Shown one piece after another: positions 37,441 to 46,877 of a DNA stretch of 64,000 bases. The stretch spans positions 64,064 through 128,063 of the forward strand of contig MGAN01000004.1 in NCBI GenBank assembly GCA_001789745.1, read 5' to 3'. The DNA is from Candidatus Roizmanbacteria bacterium RIFCSPLOWO2_01_FULL_40_13. Lineage in GTDB: Bacteria; Patescibacteriota; Microgenomatia; UBA1406; GWC2-37-13. How positions within the stretch are numbered: the stretch's first letter is position 1; the number at the start of each line of letters is the position of its first letter. A program made the position numbers and the translations under genes. A model generated the notes under the pieces. The model had not been told where the DNA came from and ran no database searches. It was given only the letters and a program-made list of their open reading frames with translations.

Positions 37441-38058
37441 TTTTACCAAAGGGCAATTCTTGTGATCGTGTTTTCTGGCAGGGCAATATTTCCTCCCGTA
37501 GTCAATCATCAGATAGGTAAACCTGAACCAGTCTTTTTTAGGTATAATCTTCATCAAATCCCGTTCGATTTTGTCAGGATTATCATGTTTTGTGAGTCCG
37601 TATAACTTTGAGAGTCTTTTAACGTGTGTATCAACGGCGATTCCCTCCACTACCCCATAAGCATTACCCAAAACCACATTTGCGGTTTTTCTAGCTACCC
37701 CGGGTAGAGTTAAAATCTCATCCATATTATCCGGTACTTTTCCGCCGAACTTCTCTTTTACCGTCTTGGCAGCAGCCAGAATATTCTTTGCCTTGTTTCG
37801 GAAAAATCCGGTTGATCTGATACTCACTTTAAACTCATCCAGTTCGGCGCTCACATAATCGTCCAGGGTTTTATATTTTTTGAATAACTTGTCAGTTACT
37901 TTATTCACCATCTTATCTGTACACTGGGCCGATAAAATAACTGCGACCAAAAGCTCCCAATCATTCGAGTATTTAAGAATAATTTTAGCCCCAGGAAGGA
38001 GTTCCTTTAATCTATGAATTATCTTTCTGATTAACTCTTTTCTTTTTACTATACCCAT
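37429..38058 (-). CDS. nth: Endonuclease III, apparently without its iron-sulfur cluster
   Basis: 209 residues. The helix-hairpin-helix LPGVARKTANVVL, with the catalytic Lys, and VDTHVKRLSKLYGL with the catalytic Asp are intact, so glycosylase/AP-lyase activity is expected. The C-terminal loop has only two Cys (KYCPARKHDHKNC) instead of the four that hold the 4Fe-4S cluster. The ATG at 38058 lies in the end of an AC repeat element (AAGATGGGTATA on the minus strand). A later start would lose part of the first helix. Confidence 0.92.
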   Translation of the reverse strand: MGIVKRKELIRKIIHRLKELLPGAKIILKYSNDWELLVAVILSAQCTDKMVNKVTDKLFKKYKTLDDYVSAELDEFKVSIRSTGFFRNKAKNILAAAKTVKEKFGGKVPDNMDEILTLPGVARKTANVVLGNAYGVVEGIAVDTHVKRLSKLYGLTKHDNPDKIERDLMKIIPKKDWFRFTYLMIDYGRKYCPARKHDHKNCPLVKLLH

Positions 38059-38151
38059 CTTAGTTGATTTTGCAAATTGTCAACTAAAGTTATCTTATCA
38101 AATCAACTAAGGAGGGGTATATACTGATTGCGGTTTCGATTAATAGAAGTA
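38052..38151 (+). mobile_element. AC element that supplies the nth start codon
   Basis: TACCCATCTTAG to GAAGTA with TA at 38050-38051 and 38152-38153, so a clean TA duplication. The left end covers the first codons of nth on the other strand; its CAT at 38056-38058 is the nth ATG. Confidence 0.85.
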
Positions 38152-38243
38152 TATATCCTTCATATTTTTACGGAGATTGAGGGGATTCGTCCCGATTAAG
38201 CGGAGCATGTGGGTCTGGAACAACTTAGTCCTTATAGCTTATA

Positions 38244-38594
38244 TCAAACCTTTATTCGTACAAAATAAAATTCACTAGGTATTTCACCACCTGCCTCAAA
38301 TTTATGCAGAGAATTAGCGGGAATAATCATCACGTCTTCTGCCTTATATTCAACAATCTCATCTTGCCAGAAAAATTTTCCTTCTCCTTTTAATACAATT
38401 CCCATTTCATCATATATTTCATGTTTATGCCAATCCCACTTATCTCCCGATTTTAAAGTGCCCTTGGTTAATGCATCGATATTATCAGTAACGAGATCTT
38501 CTTTTGTTGCGAGCGTTTGTCGTGAACCAAGAGTATTATGAATTTCCTCAAACGGAACTTGAGCTATATTGAATATCTTAAATTTTTTATTCAT
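38244..38594 (-). CDS. Cupin-domain protein
   Basis: 116 residues, one cupin barrel. Motif 1 is WDWHKHEIYDEMGIVLKGEG (metal-binding His pair and Glu) and motif 2 is DVMIIPANSLHKF. Small single cupins include sugar-binding and metal-dependent enzymes; no specific function can be given. It stands alone between nth and a GIY-YIG gene. Confidence 0.8.
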   Translation of the reverse strand: MNKKFKIFNIAQVPFEEIHNTLGSRQTLATKEDLVTDNIDALTKGTLKSGDKWDWHKHEIYDEMGIVLKGEGKFFWQDEIVEYKAEDVMIIPANSLHKFEAGGEIPSEFYFVRIKV

Positions 38595-38622
38595 GAGATT
38601 TATTATATCAATTGACGCTTTT

Positions 38623-38886
38623 TTATGAACGCTCTTCTAAATACTTCTTTATCATTGCTTTGATCGTTTTTCTTCCATATCCACCTTTTAAATATTCCTC
38701 TCTATTTTTTGCATCAATTCTGTTGAGAAATGCTTCATAAAAGATGAGTTTGTAAGGTATGAATGGTTTTGTAGCACTACTGTCCCCAGAATTATGTTCT
38801 TTAAATCTCTTCTTGAGGTCAGATGTATATCCAATATAAAGAGAGCCATTTTTTAAACTTCGAAGAATGTATGTATAGTAAAACAT
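38623..38886 (-). CDS. GIY-YIG domain protein (UPF0213/YhbQ-like)
   Basis: About 87 residues starting MFYYTYILRS. The GIY-YIG motifs are YTYIL and LYIGYTSDLKKRFKEHN, with the catalytic Arg and His, followed by a conserved Glu in NREEYLKG. Single-domain members are small nuclease-like proteins, often horizontally exchanged. I use the internal ATG at 38886, because the upstream in-frame start lies in a palindrome. Confidence 0.85.
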   Translation of the reverse strand: MFYYTYILRSLKNGSLYIGYTSDLKKRFKEHNSGDSSATKPFIPYKLIFYEAFLNRIDAKNREEYLKGGYGRKTIKAMIKKYLEERS

Positions 38887-38894
38887 GTGGCGGA

Positions 38895-38967
38895 AACGCA
38901 ATAAATTTGCAAAGCAAATTTAAGCGTTCCAGCAACGTTGAAATTGCTTTGCAATTTCTTACGTTGC
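38895..38967. repeat. Two related nested palindromes beside tRNA-Ser
   Basis: 38895-38928 has outer arms AACGC/GCGTT and inner arms AAATTTGC/GCAAATTT. 38932-38967 has outer arms GCAACGT/ACGTTGC and inner arms GAAATTGC/GCAATTTC. Both have a 3-base loop. They have the same design and differ in sequence, so they look like two versions of one small repeat; either could end tRNA transcription. Confidence 0.6.
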
Positions 38968-39056
38968 GGTGGGGGCGAGATTTGAACTCGCGATCCCGAT
39001 TTAATCGGGATGCAGGTTTTCGAAACCTGTGCATTCAACCGCTCTGCCACCCCACC
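38967..39056 (-). tRNA. tRNA-Ser (anticodon CGA)
   Basis: 90 nt on the minus strand. The acceptor stem is GGTGGGG/CCCCACC, the anticodon arm CAGGT-TTCGAAA-ACCTG has CGA, a long variable arm (ATCCCGAT/ATCGGGAT) marks a class II tRNA, and the T-arm is GCGAG-TTCAAAT-CTCGC. CCA is not encoded. The anticodon and long arm give serine. Confidence 0.93.
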
Positions 39057-39061
39057 TCTTC

Positions 39062-39106
39062 ATCGGGATTTGAAACCGGACCGTTCAACCGCTCGGGCAC
39101 ATTTCC
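39062..39106 (-). pseudogene. Degenerate class II tRNA remnant
   Basis: On the minus strand, GGAAATG is followed by TGCCCGAGCGGTTGAACGG, a typical tRNA-Ser/Leu D-arm, and then almost directly by CGGTTTCAAATCCCG, a T-arm-like hairpin. The anticodon and variable arms are missing and the acceptor does not close. It lies just upstream of the intact tRNA-Ser. Confidence 0.45.
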
Positions 39107-39226
39107 TACCTTATCCAACAATACAATTTTACCAAAAAATTATACTATTTAGTAAGTCGCCATGCGCCAATTCTAACCTATCAGATTAGAACTGGATTGG
39201 TATAACAATCTAAAAATAATTTGAAA

Positions 39227-40270
39227 CTAGAGTTTTATTATGCTTTTGGGGACGTCGGCTAATTCCAGGAGCTTAATTTCTGTTGTAGTAACAATCGTCT
39301 GATATTTTTTAACCAAATCGATAACCAGTTTTTTGTTTCTTAAATCCAGTTCGGAGAATATATCGTCCAGAAGCAACAACGGTCTGTAGCCGTATATTTG
39401 TTCGAGATATTTTATCTCATTAAACTTTAGCCAAAAAACAGCCAGTCGCTGCTCGCTTCTTGATCCGAAACGATGTAGATTTTTCTCGGAATTATCTACT
39501 TCACTGATTTGAAAATCGTCCTTTTGAGGACCTATCATCGTCTTTTTTATCCTTCTTTCCAGATCAAAATACTCTTCAAGTTTTTTCTTATTAAATACGT
39601 TTTTTAGATAGCTGATCGAAAAGGATTTACTGTCGATTTTATTATTCTTATTTAGAAAATCCAGATATGACTGTCTTTTTTCAACTAAATAAATCGCTTG
39701 TTTTTCCAGGTAATCATCCCAATAAATCAACTCGTCCTCAAAGCCCTGTTCGTATTTGAATCTTTCTAAAATTTTATTTCTCTTCCTTAAAGCTTGTTCG
39801 TAATTATTTAAGTGTTTCTTATAGAGATAGTTTGTGGAGCTAAGAAGTGTATTAAAATATTTTCTCCTCTTATCCGGTGACCCGGTCATAATCTCAATCT
39901 GCTCCGGGGAAAACAACACCACTTTGGTTACCTCTTCCTGATATTGGTACTGTCTCTTCTTAACCCCGTTAATGCTGAAAACCTTCCTTACTGTCGAGTC
40001 GGATTTATTAAAATCAACCCGGAACTCAAAATTACTGTCTGTGCTTATATATTCTGCTTGAATATTGGCTATATTTTCGGCAAATTTTATTAATTCCTCT
40101 TCTCTGCTTTCTCTAAATCCTACGCTCTGCGAAGTCAAATATACTGCTTCCAATAGATTAGTCTTGCCTCGAGCGTTTTCACCAATAATTATGGTAAGAA
40201 ATGGATTGAAATTAAATTTTTCCTCCCCAAAATTACGGAAGTTTTTTAAGTGAATCTTTTTTAAAAGCAT
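39227..40270 (-). CDS. recF: DNA repair and recombination protein RecF
   Basis: 347 residues. The SMC-like ATPase has Walker A GENARGKTN (about 30-38) after LKNFRNFG, a signature region near SRSEQRLAVFWLKF and Walker B LLLLDDIFSELD. RecF helps load RecA at gaps. It is usually next to dnaN and gyrB, but here it stands between tRNA-Ser and pyrH, with no dnaA/dnaN in the window. Confidence 0.93.
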   Translation of the reverse strand: MLLKKIHLKNFRNFGEEKFNFNPFLTIIIGENARGKTNLLEAVYLTSQSVGFRESREEELIKFAENIANIQAEYISTDSNFEFRVDFNKSDSTVRKVFSINGVKKRQYQYQEEVTKVVLFSPEQIEIMTGSPDKRRKYFNTLLSSTNYLYKKHLNNYEQALRKRNKILERFKYEQGFEDELIYWDDYLEKQAIYLVEKRQSYLDFLNKNNKIDSKSFSISYLKNVFNKKKLEEYFDLERRIKKTMIGPQKDDFQISEVDNSEKNLHRFGSRSEQRLAVFWLKFNEIKYLEQIYGYRPLLLLDDIFSELDLRNKKLVIDLVKKYQTIVTTTEIKLLELADVPKSIIKL

Positions 40271-40305
40271 AGAAATTGTACGGATCTACAGATTAAATTC
40301 GGATG

Positions 40306-40397
40306 ATGCGGATATCCGGACACCTCTCCTGTTTCCCCTTCTTAATAAGGAGGGGATTAAGGGATTGTTATTATCCGCATGTCCGTGGCATCCGCAT
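40306..40397. repeat. Nested palindrome between recF and pyrH
   Basis: The outer arms ATGCGGAT..CCGGACA and TGTCCG..ATCCGCAT flank an inner hairpin CCCCTTCTTA/TAAGGAGGGG (40335-40355). Further TCCGCA copies follow up to 40410. It fills most of the divergent spacer and does not look like a gene. Confidence 0.55.
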
Positions 40398-40441
40398 AAA
40401 AATCCGCAACATTCGTATTATATTATGTTACAATATCAATA

Positions 40442-41179
40442 ATGCCTCAAAAGGAAACGCTTACTTACAAAAGAGTCCTGCTCAAGATATCGGGCTCACC
40501 ATTTGGCAGCGACAAAAAAAGTATTGACTTTCATAACGTTGGTAAAATCGCCCAAATCATAAAAAATGTCCACTTTAAAACCGGGGTTGAGATAGCGGTT
40601 GTAATTGGCGCCGGCAACATTTTCCGGGGTCGAGAAATTGAAGGTACCAAGGTAGATCATGTTGTAGCCGACCAGATCGGGATGCTTGGAACAATCGTCA
40701 ACGCGCTGGCTCTTCAAGAGGAATTGGAGCGACTGGGAGATATAACCAGAGTTCTCTCATCAATTGATATCCCTCCTCTTTGTGAACAGTTTATAAGAAG
40801 AAGGGCTTTAAGACACATGGAAAAAGGTAGAGTGGTTATTTTAGCCGGTGGGACAGGTAATCCCTACTTTACCACTGACTCGGCAGCGGCTCTTCGGGCA
40901 ATCGAACTTAAATGCGACATCTTACTTAAAGCATCAGACGTCGACTCAATTTATGATAGGGATCCGGATAAATATCCTGACGCCAAGAAGTTGGAACGTG
41001 TAGATTATCAAACGGCACTTGAGGAAGGATATAAGATCATGGATAATACTTCTTTTGCTCTCTGTCAGAGCCGAAAAATGCCAATTATTGTCTTTAACTT
41101 CAATAAACCGGAAAACCTGGAAAAGATTATCAGGGGCGAAAAAATAGGCACTTTTGTCTCAGATGATTCCTCCGCCTAA
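40442..41179 (+). CDS. pyrH: UMP kinase
   Basis: 245 residues of the amino-acid kinase fold. KRVLLKISGSPFG binds phosphate, VVIGAGNIFRG and ADQIGMLGTIVNALAL are characteristic of PyrH, and AGGTGNPYFTTDSAAALRA is the nucleotide-binding region. It makes UDP from UMP. An extended -10 (TG-T-TACAAT, 40426-40434) ends 7 nt before the ATG. The stop overlaps the convergent pilin-like gene by 21 bp. Confidence 0.95.
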   Translation: MPQKETLTYKRVLLKISGSPFGSDKKSIDFHNVGKIAQIIKNVHFKTGVEIAVVIGAGNIFRGREIEGTKVDHVVADQIGMLGTIVNALALQEELERLGDITRVLSSIDIPPLCEQFIRRRALRHMEKGRVVILAGGTGNPYFTTDSAAALRAIELKCDILLKASDVDSIYDRDPDKYPDAKKLERVDYQTALEEGYKIMDNTSFALCQSRKMPIIVFNFNKPENLEKIIRGEKIGTFVSDDSSA

Positions 41180-41485
41180 ACCAAAGATTGAGCTTATGAG
41201 CCTTACGACGGCAAAAGAGAGAAGGAGTAAAACCAAACCAATCACTCCGGTTGTTAATTTGGCTTGAGCAGATTTTACTCTCTCCGGATTTCCTTGCGAC
41301 ATCATAAAATCATAACCTCCCCAAATAAATACCAAGAGTAATATTACCGCAGCCAGAGGGATCAAGAATTGAACCACTCTGTTGACTAAATCCCCTATCG
41401 TATTAATCCCTTTAGGTCCGGTTGGCAGCGGGCCGTCAATGCATTGACCCCCGATACAAATTTTTTGTGCTAGGTAGTTAGACAT
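41159..41485 (-). CDS. T4SS_pilin/VirB2-like small membrane protein
   Basis: 108 residues. A short N-terminus with two Cys ([11 protein letters not shown]) is followed by two membrane helices (about 37-57 and 78-98) joined by [21 protein letters not shown]. The same GNPERxKxAQ loop between two helices is found in the gene at 48712, so they are paralogues. This two-helix plan is that of VirB2/TrbC-like pilins, here of the CPR T4SS_pilin kind. Start overlaps the end of the Clp gene. Confidence 0.7.
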   Translation of the reverse strand: MSNYLAQKICIGGQCIDGPLPTGPKGINTIGDLVNRVVQFLIPLAAVILLLVFIWGGYDFMMSQGNPERVKSAQAKLTTGVIGLVLLLLSFAVVRLISSIFGLGGGII

Positions 41486-44400
41486 GTGTGACGGGGAAAT
41501 TTGTCGATTGCTTTTGGGTACCGTTGAGCTGATTATTTTGAGGTGTCGCTTGACCTGGGGCTTCCTCTTTTATTTCTTTTCCGTCTATGCTTGCTTCTTT
41601 ATTATCTGATCTTTCTGCCAAATTTTCCGCTTCTTTCTCTTCAACCACTTCCTGAACCTTTGTTGAGGCGCATTTGCTACAGATAGGCGTTGAATTCTTG
41701 ACGACTGCTGTGTCGAATTTATTACCACAGGTTTCGCAAAACAAATGTTTGCTGTTTTGTTTTTTGAGCGAATCTTCAGCTACCAGCTCTACTTTTTCGA
41801 TATTAAAAATAAAGCTCTCGCCGTCAAAATCAACCTGTATTTGATTACCCTCCACAACTTTCTTCTCGATTATGAAGGTTGAGATTGGATTTTCGATAAG
41901 CTTCTGTATGGCTCTGCGCAATGGTCTGGCTCCATAGATGGGATCAAATCCCTCACGCACGATCTCTTTTACCGCAGCTTCCGTATAGATAAAACCGATA
42001 TCCTGTTCCTCCAATAGCTTTGCCACTCCCTTGAGCTGTAATTTGACAATCTCTATCATATGAACAAACTTCAATGGCTCGAAAATTATGACCTCATCGA
42101 ATCTGTTCAAAAGCTCCGGCCTGAAAAACTTACGAAGTTCCCCGGTTACTCTACTTTTTATCTGATCGTACTTCTTTTTGTCAATCTCCTCATCTACCTT
42201 TTTCTTTTCTGCCAACTCTTTCTCAAGCGGAAAATCTTTCCCAAAATATTCCGATAACGTCTGGGTCTGCCAAATCTTATTTCCAGACTGCCTGAACCAA
42301 ACCGTGTCTCCAACGATAATTATTTCCTTATTGGCTGGCGAAAAAGTATGTATATCCCAGTAAGCCGTAGGAAATACCTTCTCGGACTTCTTCTCTTTTT
42401 TTGAATCGGCTTGTTGTTCTGGTTCCTCTGTTTTTTTAACCGAAACTGCTGGATTCTGACCGGCTCCGTTTTGCTCTTTATTTTCTGGTTTAGGAATCTC
42501 TTCGGTTTTTATCTCCTCAATCTGGGTTCCGGCAAAATAATCTTTAAGATAACCGGTCTGCCAGTCATTCATATCCTCTTTTCTTACCCAATATCTGTCT
42601 TTGTAAGTCGCAATCTCGCGCTCATCTGGACTAAAGGTATGAGTTTTAAGTCTGGCGGTAGGCAACTGTTCATCCGGCGCATCAGGAAACGCGTTTACCA
42701 CAACGCCATTTTTGAAATAATCGATCAGCGTGGTTGCTTTCCAGTTTTTGGCCGTAGTTGAGGTTCTGATAAAGGTCTTGTCCGCTTTCGTTAATACCTC
42801 AACTCCCTTGGCGGAAATCGCGTGAGTGCCAAACCCTTGCACCGGAAATCCTTTTTCTTCGCCCGGCTTAACCCCGGTTTTATCTTCTTCCTGATCATTC
42901 TGTGCAGTTTTTTCTATCTCTTGCCCGGCAAAATAATCAAGAAGCATTCCCTCTTTCCATTCTCCTGAGAAGTCGGTTGGCTGAAGACTGACATCTGAAG
43001 ACTGATTTTCTGATTTATCAGATGTTCCGTTTTCTGTCCTCTGATTTATCCGATCTCGTTCAAAATACTTGGTTCCAATTGTCAAAATTTCTCTACCTCT
43101 GGGAGAAAAAGTATAGGTCGATAGAACCGGAGGCTCCTCAATCTCCATCTTTCCGGTTTTTAACAGCTCGTCTTGAATCATCTTGGTTCCGATATTTGAA
43201 GTACAGATCACCACCGTGTTTTTAAAGGAAATAACATGTCCTTTGTTATCGGTAAGCCTGCCGTCATCCAATATCTGAAGCAGAATGTTAAATATGTCGG
43301 GGTGAGCTTTCTCAACCTCGTCAAAAAGCACTACCGAATATGGCTTGCGGCGAACCACCTCGGTTAATTTACCCCCTTCCTCGTATCCTACATAGCCCGG
43401 CGGCGCACCCAAGAGTTTTGCAACCTCATGTCGTTCCATATATTCCGTCATGTCAAATCTGATCATGGCTTCTTCCTGGCCAAACAATACTTCGGCCAGG
43501 GTTTTAGCCAGTTCGGTCTTACCCACACCGGTTGGACCCAAAAAGACAAAACTGCCAATTGGCCTTTGTGAAGACTTTAGCCCTGCCCTGCCTCGCCGTA
43601 CAGCTGCCGCAACCGCCGTGACGGCGATATTTTGATCGATCAGCCGCTTATGCATTACGTCTTCCAGCTTAGCCAGTCTTTCTATCTCGGATTCGCTGAT
43701 TTTAGAAATAGGAATTCCGGTCCAGCGCGAAACTATATCCTTGATAATATCTGTGCTTACTGCAGTCGTGGTCTGGGCTTTTTTCATGGCAAACTCGTCC
43801 TTTTTTTCTTTTAGGGTCGACTCGATCTCGTCGATTTTGGAATTTAAGATTCGTTCTTTGACGCGATCACCGGACTTTTGCGCCTCCTGTCGTTCTTGTT
43901 TTAGTTCTGCCACGCGTGTATCAAGCGACTTTATCTCCTCAGGCAGAGAAATCAATGGCAATCTCACGGCAGACGCAGCCTCGTCAATCAGGTCTACCGC
44001 CTTATCAGGCAGATATCTATCGCCCACATATCTTTTGGACAACTTTACTGCCGCTTCAACCGCGTCGTCTGGGATCTTGACTCGATGAAAAGCTTCGTAT
44101 TTGTCTTTGATTGCTTTGAGCATTTTAATTCCCTGCTCAATATTCGGCTCTGGCACCACCACAGGTTGAAATCTTCGCTCCAGGGCCGGGTCTCTTTCAA
44201 TATACTTTCTGTATTCGGTTAACGTAGTTGCACCGATTAACTGCAGCTCGCCTCGCGCCAGGGCCGGCTTTAAGAAATTTGAGGCATCCATAGCGTTGTC
44301 GCCGGAGGCTCCAGCGCCTACTATATTGTGTATTTCATCGATGAACAAAATAATTTTTCCCTTGCTGGCCTTGACCTGATCGATCAAAGACTTCATTCTC

Positions 44401-45518
44401 TCTTCGAATTCTCCCCTGTGCGATGCGCCCGCGACTATACTCATTAAGTCAAGCTGCAGTACTTTTTTATCAAGTAGCGGTTCTGGGACCGATTTTGATA
44501 CAATTTTCTGGGCTAATCCTTCGACGATTGCGGTTTTGCCCACTCCGGCTTCTCCCACCAGGGAGGGATTATTTTTGGTTCGTCTTGATAAGATATGTAT
44601 CACCCGCTCAATGATATCTGACCTCTCAACCACCGGATCCAAAAGTCCCTGTGCTGCTTTGGCAGTCAAATCTATGGTATATTGGTCAACGGAACTTTTT
44701 TTTACTTCTTCTTCCTTTCCCTCTTTCTCCAATCCTTCTTTTTTACCGATTATCTTCTTATTCAAGTCTTGCTTTTTAAGTCCGAGTTTGCCTAAAATCT
44801 TTGCTCCTGCTCCTTCGCCCTCTTCAAACAAAGCCAAAAGTATGTGTTCGGGAGAGATAAATTCAAAGCGAAGCTTTCTGGCAACCACCAGAGATATACC
44901 TAAGATTCGTTTGACTCTCGGAGATAACTGCGGGATTTTTTGGTTTTTGCCCGGTTTGTAAATTTTGTTTAACTCCTCTTCAATTGTCTGAGGTTGGATT
45001 TTTAACTCGATGAATAGATTATAGATCTCACTGTCTGAAAGTAATCCGTGTAAAAGATGCTCGCTGTCGACAAAATCTACCTTAAGTTCTTTGGCTTTAT
45101 TTTGGGCAGATAAAAACACTCTATTTGACCTTTGCGTCAGATGCGTCATCAGGTCAATTTCCTCCTGTTTTTTTTGCTCATCCCCTGCCGGTTTTTTAGA
45201 CAAATCAGCCGATACCGTAGTACCGGCAGCGGACAGTGGAGCGGTTTTCCCGGCTGCGGGAGTCGAAGATACCGTAGTAGTATCGGTTTTAGTCCCGTCA
45301 GGATGCGAGGTAATAGTCTTGCTGACCGTAGTCTGCTCGTTCACAACTTGAGGTTGAGGAGGCGTACCGATTCCGCTATAGCTTTGCACGCCGGACGATT
45401 GAGTAGTTTGTGTCGTCTCAACCACTTTCTGGGTCGAAGTTGAACTCTGAGTTGCATTAGCATCATCACTTATACTTGCTTTTTTCTGCGGTTTTTTAAT
45501 AAAATCAAATAAAGCCAT
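41478..45518 (-). CDS. ClpB/ClpC-type AAA+ unfoldase with a large repeat insertion in AAA2
   Basis: About 1346 residues from the ATG at 45518 (numbers below from a possible ATG 12 codons earlier). A Ser/Thr-rich tail (to about 130) leads to a Clp_N domain (about 135-265), AAA1 with GEAGVGKT (334-341), a short middle coil (about 540-600) and AAA2 with GPTGVGKT (673-680) and [10 protein letters not shown]. Right after the sensor TSNIG (785-789) come about 330 extra residues (about 795-1125) with four degenerate units of the form HTFSP..EI....D..W.R......WQ...L.DYF.G. The ATPase then resumes at [13 protein letters not shown]-terminal zinc ribbon (CETCG..CSKCA, about 1273-1296) follows. No ClpP-binding loop was recognised. 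Confidence 0.9.
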   Translation of the reverse strand: MALFDFIKKPQKKASISDDANATQSSTSTQKVVETTQTTQSSGVQSYSGIGTPPQPQVVNEQTTVSKTITSHPDGTKTDTTTVSSTPAAGKTAPLSAAGTTVSADLSKKPAGDEQKKQEEIDLMTHLTQRSNRVFLSAQNKAKELKVDFVDSEHLLHGLLSDSEIYNLFIELKIQPQTIEEELNKIYKPGKNQKIPQLSPRVKRILGISLVVARKLRFEFISPEHILLALFEEGEGAGAKILGKLGLKKQDLNKKIIGKKEGLEKEGKEEEVKKSSVDQYTIDLTAKAAQGLLDPVVERSDIIERVIHILSRRTKNNPSLVGEAGVGKTAIVEGLAQKIVSKSVPEPLLDKKVLQLDLMSIVAGASHRGEFEERMKSLIDQVKASKGKIILFIDEIHNIVGAGASGDNAMDASNFLKPALARGELQLIGATTLTEYRKYIERDPALERRFQPVVVPEPNIEQGIKMLKAIKDKYEAFHRVKIPDDAVEAAVKLSKRYVGDRYLPDKAVDLIDEAASAVRLPLISLPEEIKSLDTRVAELKQERQEAQKSGDRVKERILNSKIDEIESTLKEKKDEFAMKKAQTTTAVSTDIIKDIVSRWTGIPISKISESEIERLAKLEDVMHKRLIDQNIAVTAVAAAVRRGRAGLKSSQRPIGSFVFLGPTGVGKTELAKTLAEVLFGQEEAMIRFDMTEYMERHEVAKLLGAPPGYVGYEEGGKLTEVVRRKPYSVVLFDEVEKAHPDIFNILLQILDDGRLTDNKGHVISFKNTVVICTSNIGTKMIQDELLKTGKMEIEEPPVLSTYTFSPRGREILTIGTKYFERDRINQRTENGTSDKSENQSSDVSLQPTDFSGEWKEGMLLDYFAGQEIEKTAQNDQEEDKTGVKPGEEKGFPVQGFGTHAISAKGVEVLTKADKTFIRTSTTAKNWKATTLIDYFKNGVVVNAFPDAPDEQLPTARLKTHTFSPDEREIATYKDRYWVRKEDMNDWQTGYLKDYFAGTQIEEIKTEEIPKPENKEQNGAGQNPAVSVKKTEEPEQQADSKKEKKSEKVFPTAYWDIHTFSPANKEIIIVGDTVWFRQSGNKIWQTQTLSEYFGKDFPLEKELAEKKKVDEEIDKKKYDQIKSRVTGELRKFFRPELLNRFDEVIIFEPLKFVHMIEIVKLQLKGVAKLLEEQDIGFIYTEAAVKEIVREGFDPIYGARPLRRAIQKLIENPISTFIIEKKVVEGNQIQVDFDGESFIFNIEKVELVAEDSLKKQNSKHLFCETCGNKFDTAVVKNSTPICSKCASTKVQEVVEEKEAENLAERSDNKEASIDGKEIKEEAPGQATPQNNQLNGTQKQSTNFPVTHV

Positions 45519-45528
45519 AAATTTTATT

Positions 45529-46374
45529 ATGAAGAATTTCTTGCCAATTGTCAATCTATTTTATCAGCGGTTTAAAAGAAAAGTTCTGATTTTTGTTTTA
45601 ATTTTTTCGCTATTTCAGACTTTTTTTATTTCTCCAAAGTACGCTTACGCTCAACCTCCCCAAGATAATAGTATCAGTATTAAAACTCTGGTAGATTTGA
45701 TAAATTTATTGTTTTCCGGGAGCTTCTTTCCACAGGGCGGTAATCTCCCCACCTTACCGCCGTTTCCTACCAATATTCATATTTCTGGCGGACCTCTCCC
45801 CTCAATTGCTTACACACCCGGTCCGCTTCCTTTTACACCACCATCAGGCTATAAATATTATGCCCAGTGCGGAGGATCATACGATGATATTCCTTTACCA
45901 AATGGTTGCAATCTTTGCAAGGCCGGTTGCGGTCCAACAACCGTAGCCATGATTCTGGCCTCATTGGTTAACAGCAGTATAGATCCTGCAGATGTCGTTA
46001 ACGAGTATCGAAATAACAACTATTACGCAGGTTGTGACGGATCGACCTTGTCTAACGCCAAAGATGCATTGGATAATCTTGGAGGTCCCAAAGGATTAAA
46101 AACCACCCTTTACCGTTCTTATAACACCGCGCCAATTGAACAGGTAGCCAGCGATTTTAATAACTGGATAAGATCAGGCTGGACGATATTTGCCCTTGCC
46201 AACTACTGCGAGAACGGCTGTGGTCATTTCTTCTGGATCATCGAAATTGATAATAACAACAACGTCTGGGCTTATGATCCCTATTATGGCAGATACGAAG
46301 CGCCGCCGATTAATGAAAACCGCTATTATCCATTCCCCAAATACCGAGCCGCTTTTGGGGTAAAAAAACTATAA
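45529..46374 (+). CDS. Secreted C39-like cysteine peptidase
   Basis: 281 residues. Signal peptide or anchor at about 17-42 (ending AYAQ), then a Pro-rich segment and a peptidase_C39_2-like domain. The Cys-His-Asp set is visible as [11 protein letters not shown] (Cys134), [11 protein letters not shown] (His233) and WAYDPYYG (Asp250). Several more Cys ([20 protein letters not shown]) may form disulfides. It is divergent from the Clp gene with a 10 bp gap and lies before the polytopic protein of the pilus-like cluster, so it could process exported pilins; that is inference. Confidence 0.8.
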   Translation: MKNFLPIVNLFYQRFKRKVLIFVLIFSLFQTFFISPKYAYAQPPQDNSISIKTLVDLINLLFSGSFFPQGGNLPTLPPFPTNIHISGGPLPSIAYTPGPLPFTPPSGYKYYAQCGGSYDDIPLPNGCNLCKAGCGPTTVAMILASLVNSSIDPADVVNEYRNNNYYAGCDGSTLSNAKDALDNLGGPKGLKTTLYRSYNTAPIEQVASDFNNWIRSGWTIFALANYCENGCGHFFWIIEIDNNNNVWAYDPYYGRYEAPPINENRYYPFPKYRAAFGVKKL

Positions 46375-46393
46375 TTTAGGCTAACATTAAATT

Positions 46394-46825
46394 ATGCCAA
46401 AAATAAATCTTAAGATCTATTTGATAATCTCGGTTATCTTATCCTTTCTGATAATCTTTTTTTTGACATTGGTATTTATTAACTATAAAAGACAGGTTGG
46501 AATAACTCCGACAACCGCGCCCATACCTACTTTGGAGCTTTATCCGACAGCCTACATTTCACCGGACATTGTCCACCCGACCGATTTTACTGGTGTTCTT
46601 GAAGAAGAACTGCCGCCGGAAATCAAAAACGCTTCCGACCAAATTCAGGAGCTAAGCAATCAGGTGCCGATTGCCCATCCAAGCTTTGCAATCGATTTCA
46701 GCTGGGAAGAATACAAATTCATTGTGACTCTCAATGAACCCAAAGATCAAGCTATGGTTGATTTCGAAAACTGGATAAGCCAAAACTATCCCGACATACC
46801 AACTGAAGAATTTATTATTGAATAG
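46394..46825 (+). CDS. Single-pass exported protein, unknown
   Basis: 143 residues. One N-terminal membrane helix (about 8-29), a Pro/Thr-rich segment and a small acidic C-terminal domain (FSWEEYKFIVTLNEPKD, then ENWISQNYPDIP). No family is recognised. It lies 20 bp after the C39-like gene and just before the VirB6-like gene, so it belongs to this envelope cluster. Confidence 0.6.
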   Translation: MPKINLKIYLIISVILSFLIIFFLTLVFINYKRQVGITPTTAPIPTLELYPTAYISPDIVHPTDFTGVLEEELPPEIKNASDQIQELSNQVPIAHPSFAIDFSWEEYKFIVTLNEPKDQAMVDFENWISQNYPDIPTEEFIIE

Positions 46826-46842
46826 TCTATAACAATGAAAGT

Positions 46843-46871
46843 TTGACACTTCTGTCTTTTTTTGTTTAAAT
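46843..46871 (+). promoter_or_regulatory. Promoter of the VirB6-like gene, leaderless type
   Basis: TTGACA (46843-46848), 17 bp, TTAAAT (46866-46871), then 6 nt to the ATG at 46878. Confidence 0.6.
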
Positions 46872-46877
46872 GAATCT

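Noticed and set aside
38819-39152. Open frames over the tRNA-Ser region
   Set aside because: They cross the tRNA, its remnant and the hairpins on both strands; none resembles a protein.
40303-40527. Open frame of 74 codons before pyrH
   Set aside because: It is mostly translated palindrome and overlaps the clear pyrH start.
43022-45443. Several long plus-strand frames opposite the Clp gene
   Set aside because: They are antisense shadows of the Clp coding sequence, without start signals or recognisable motifs.
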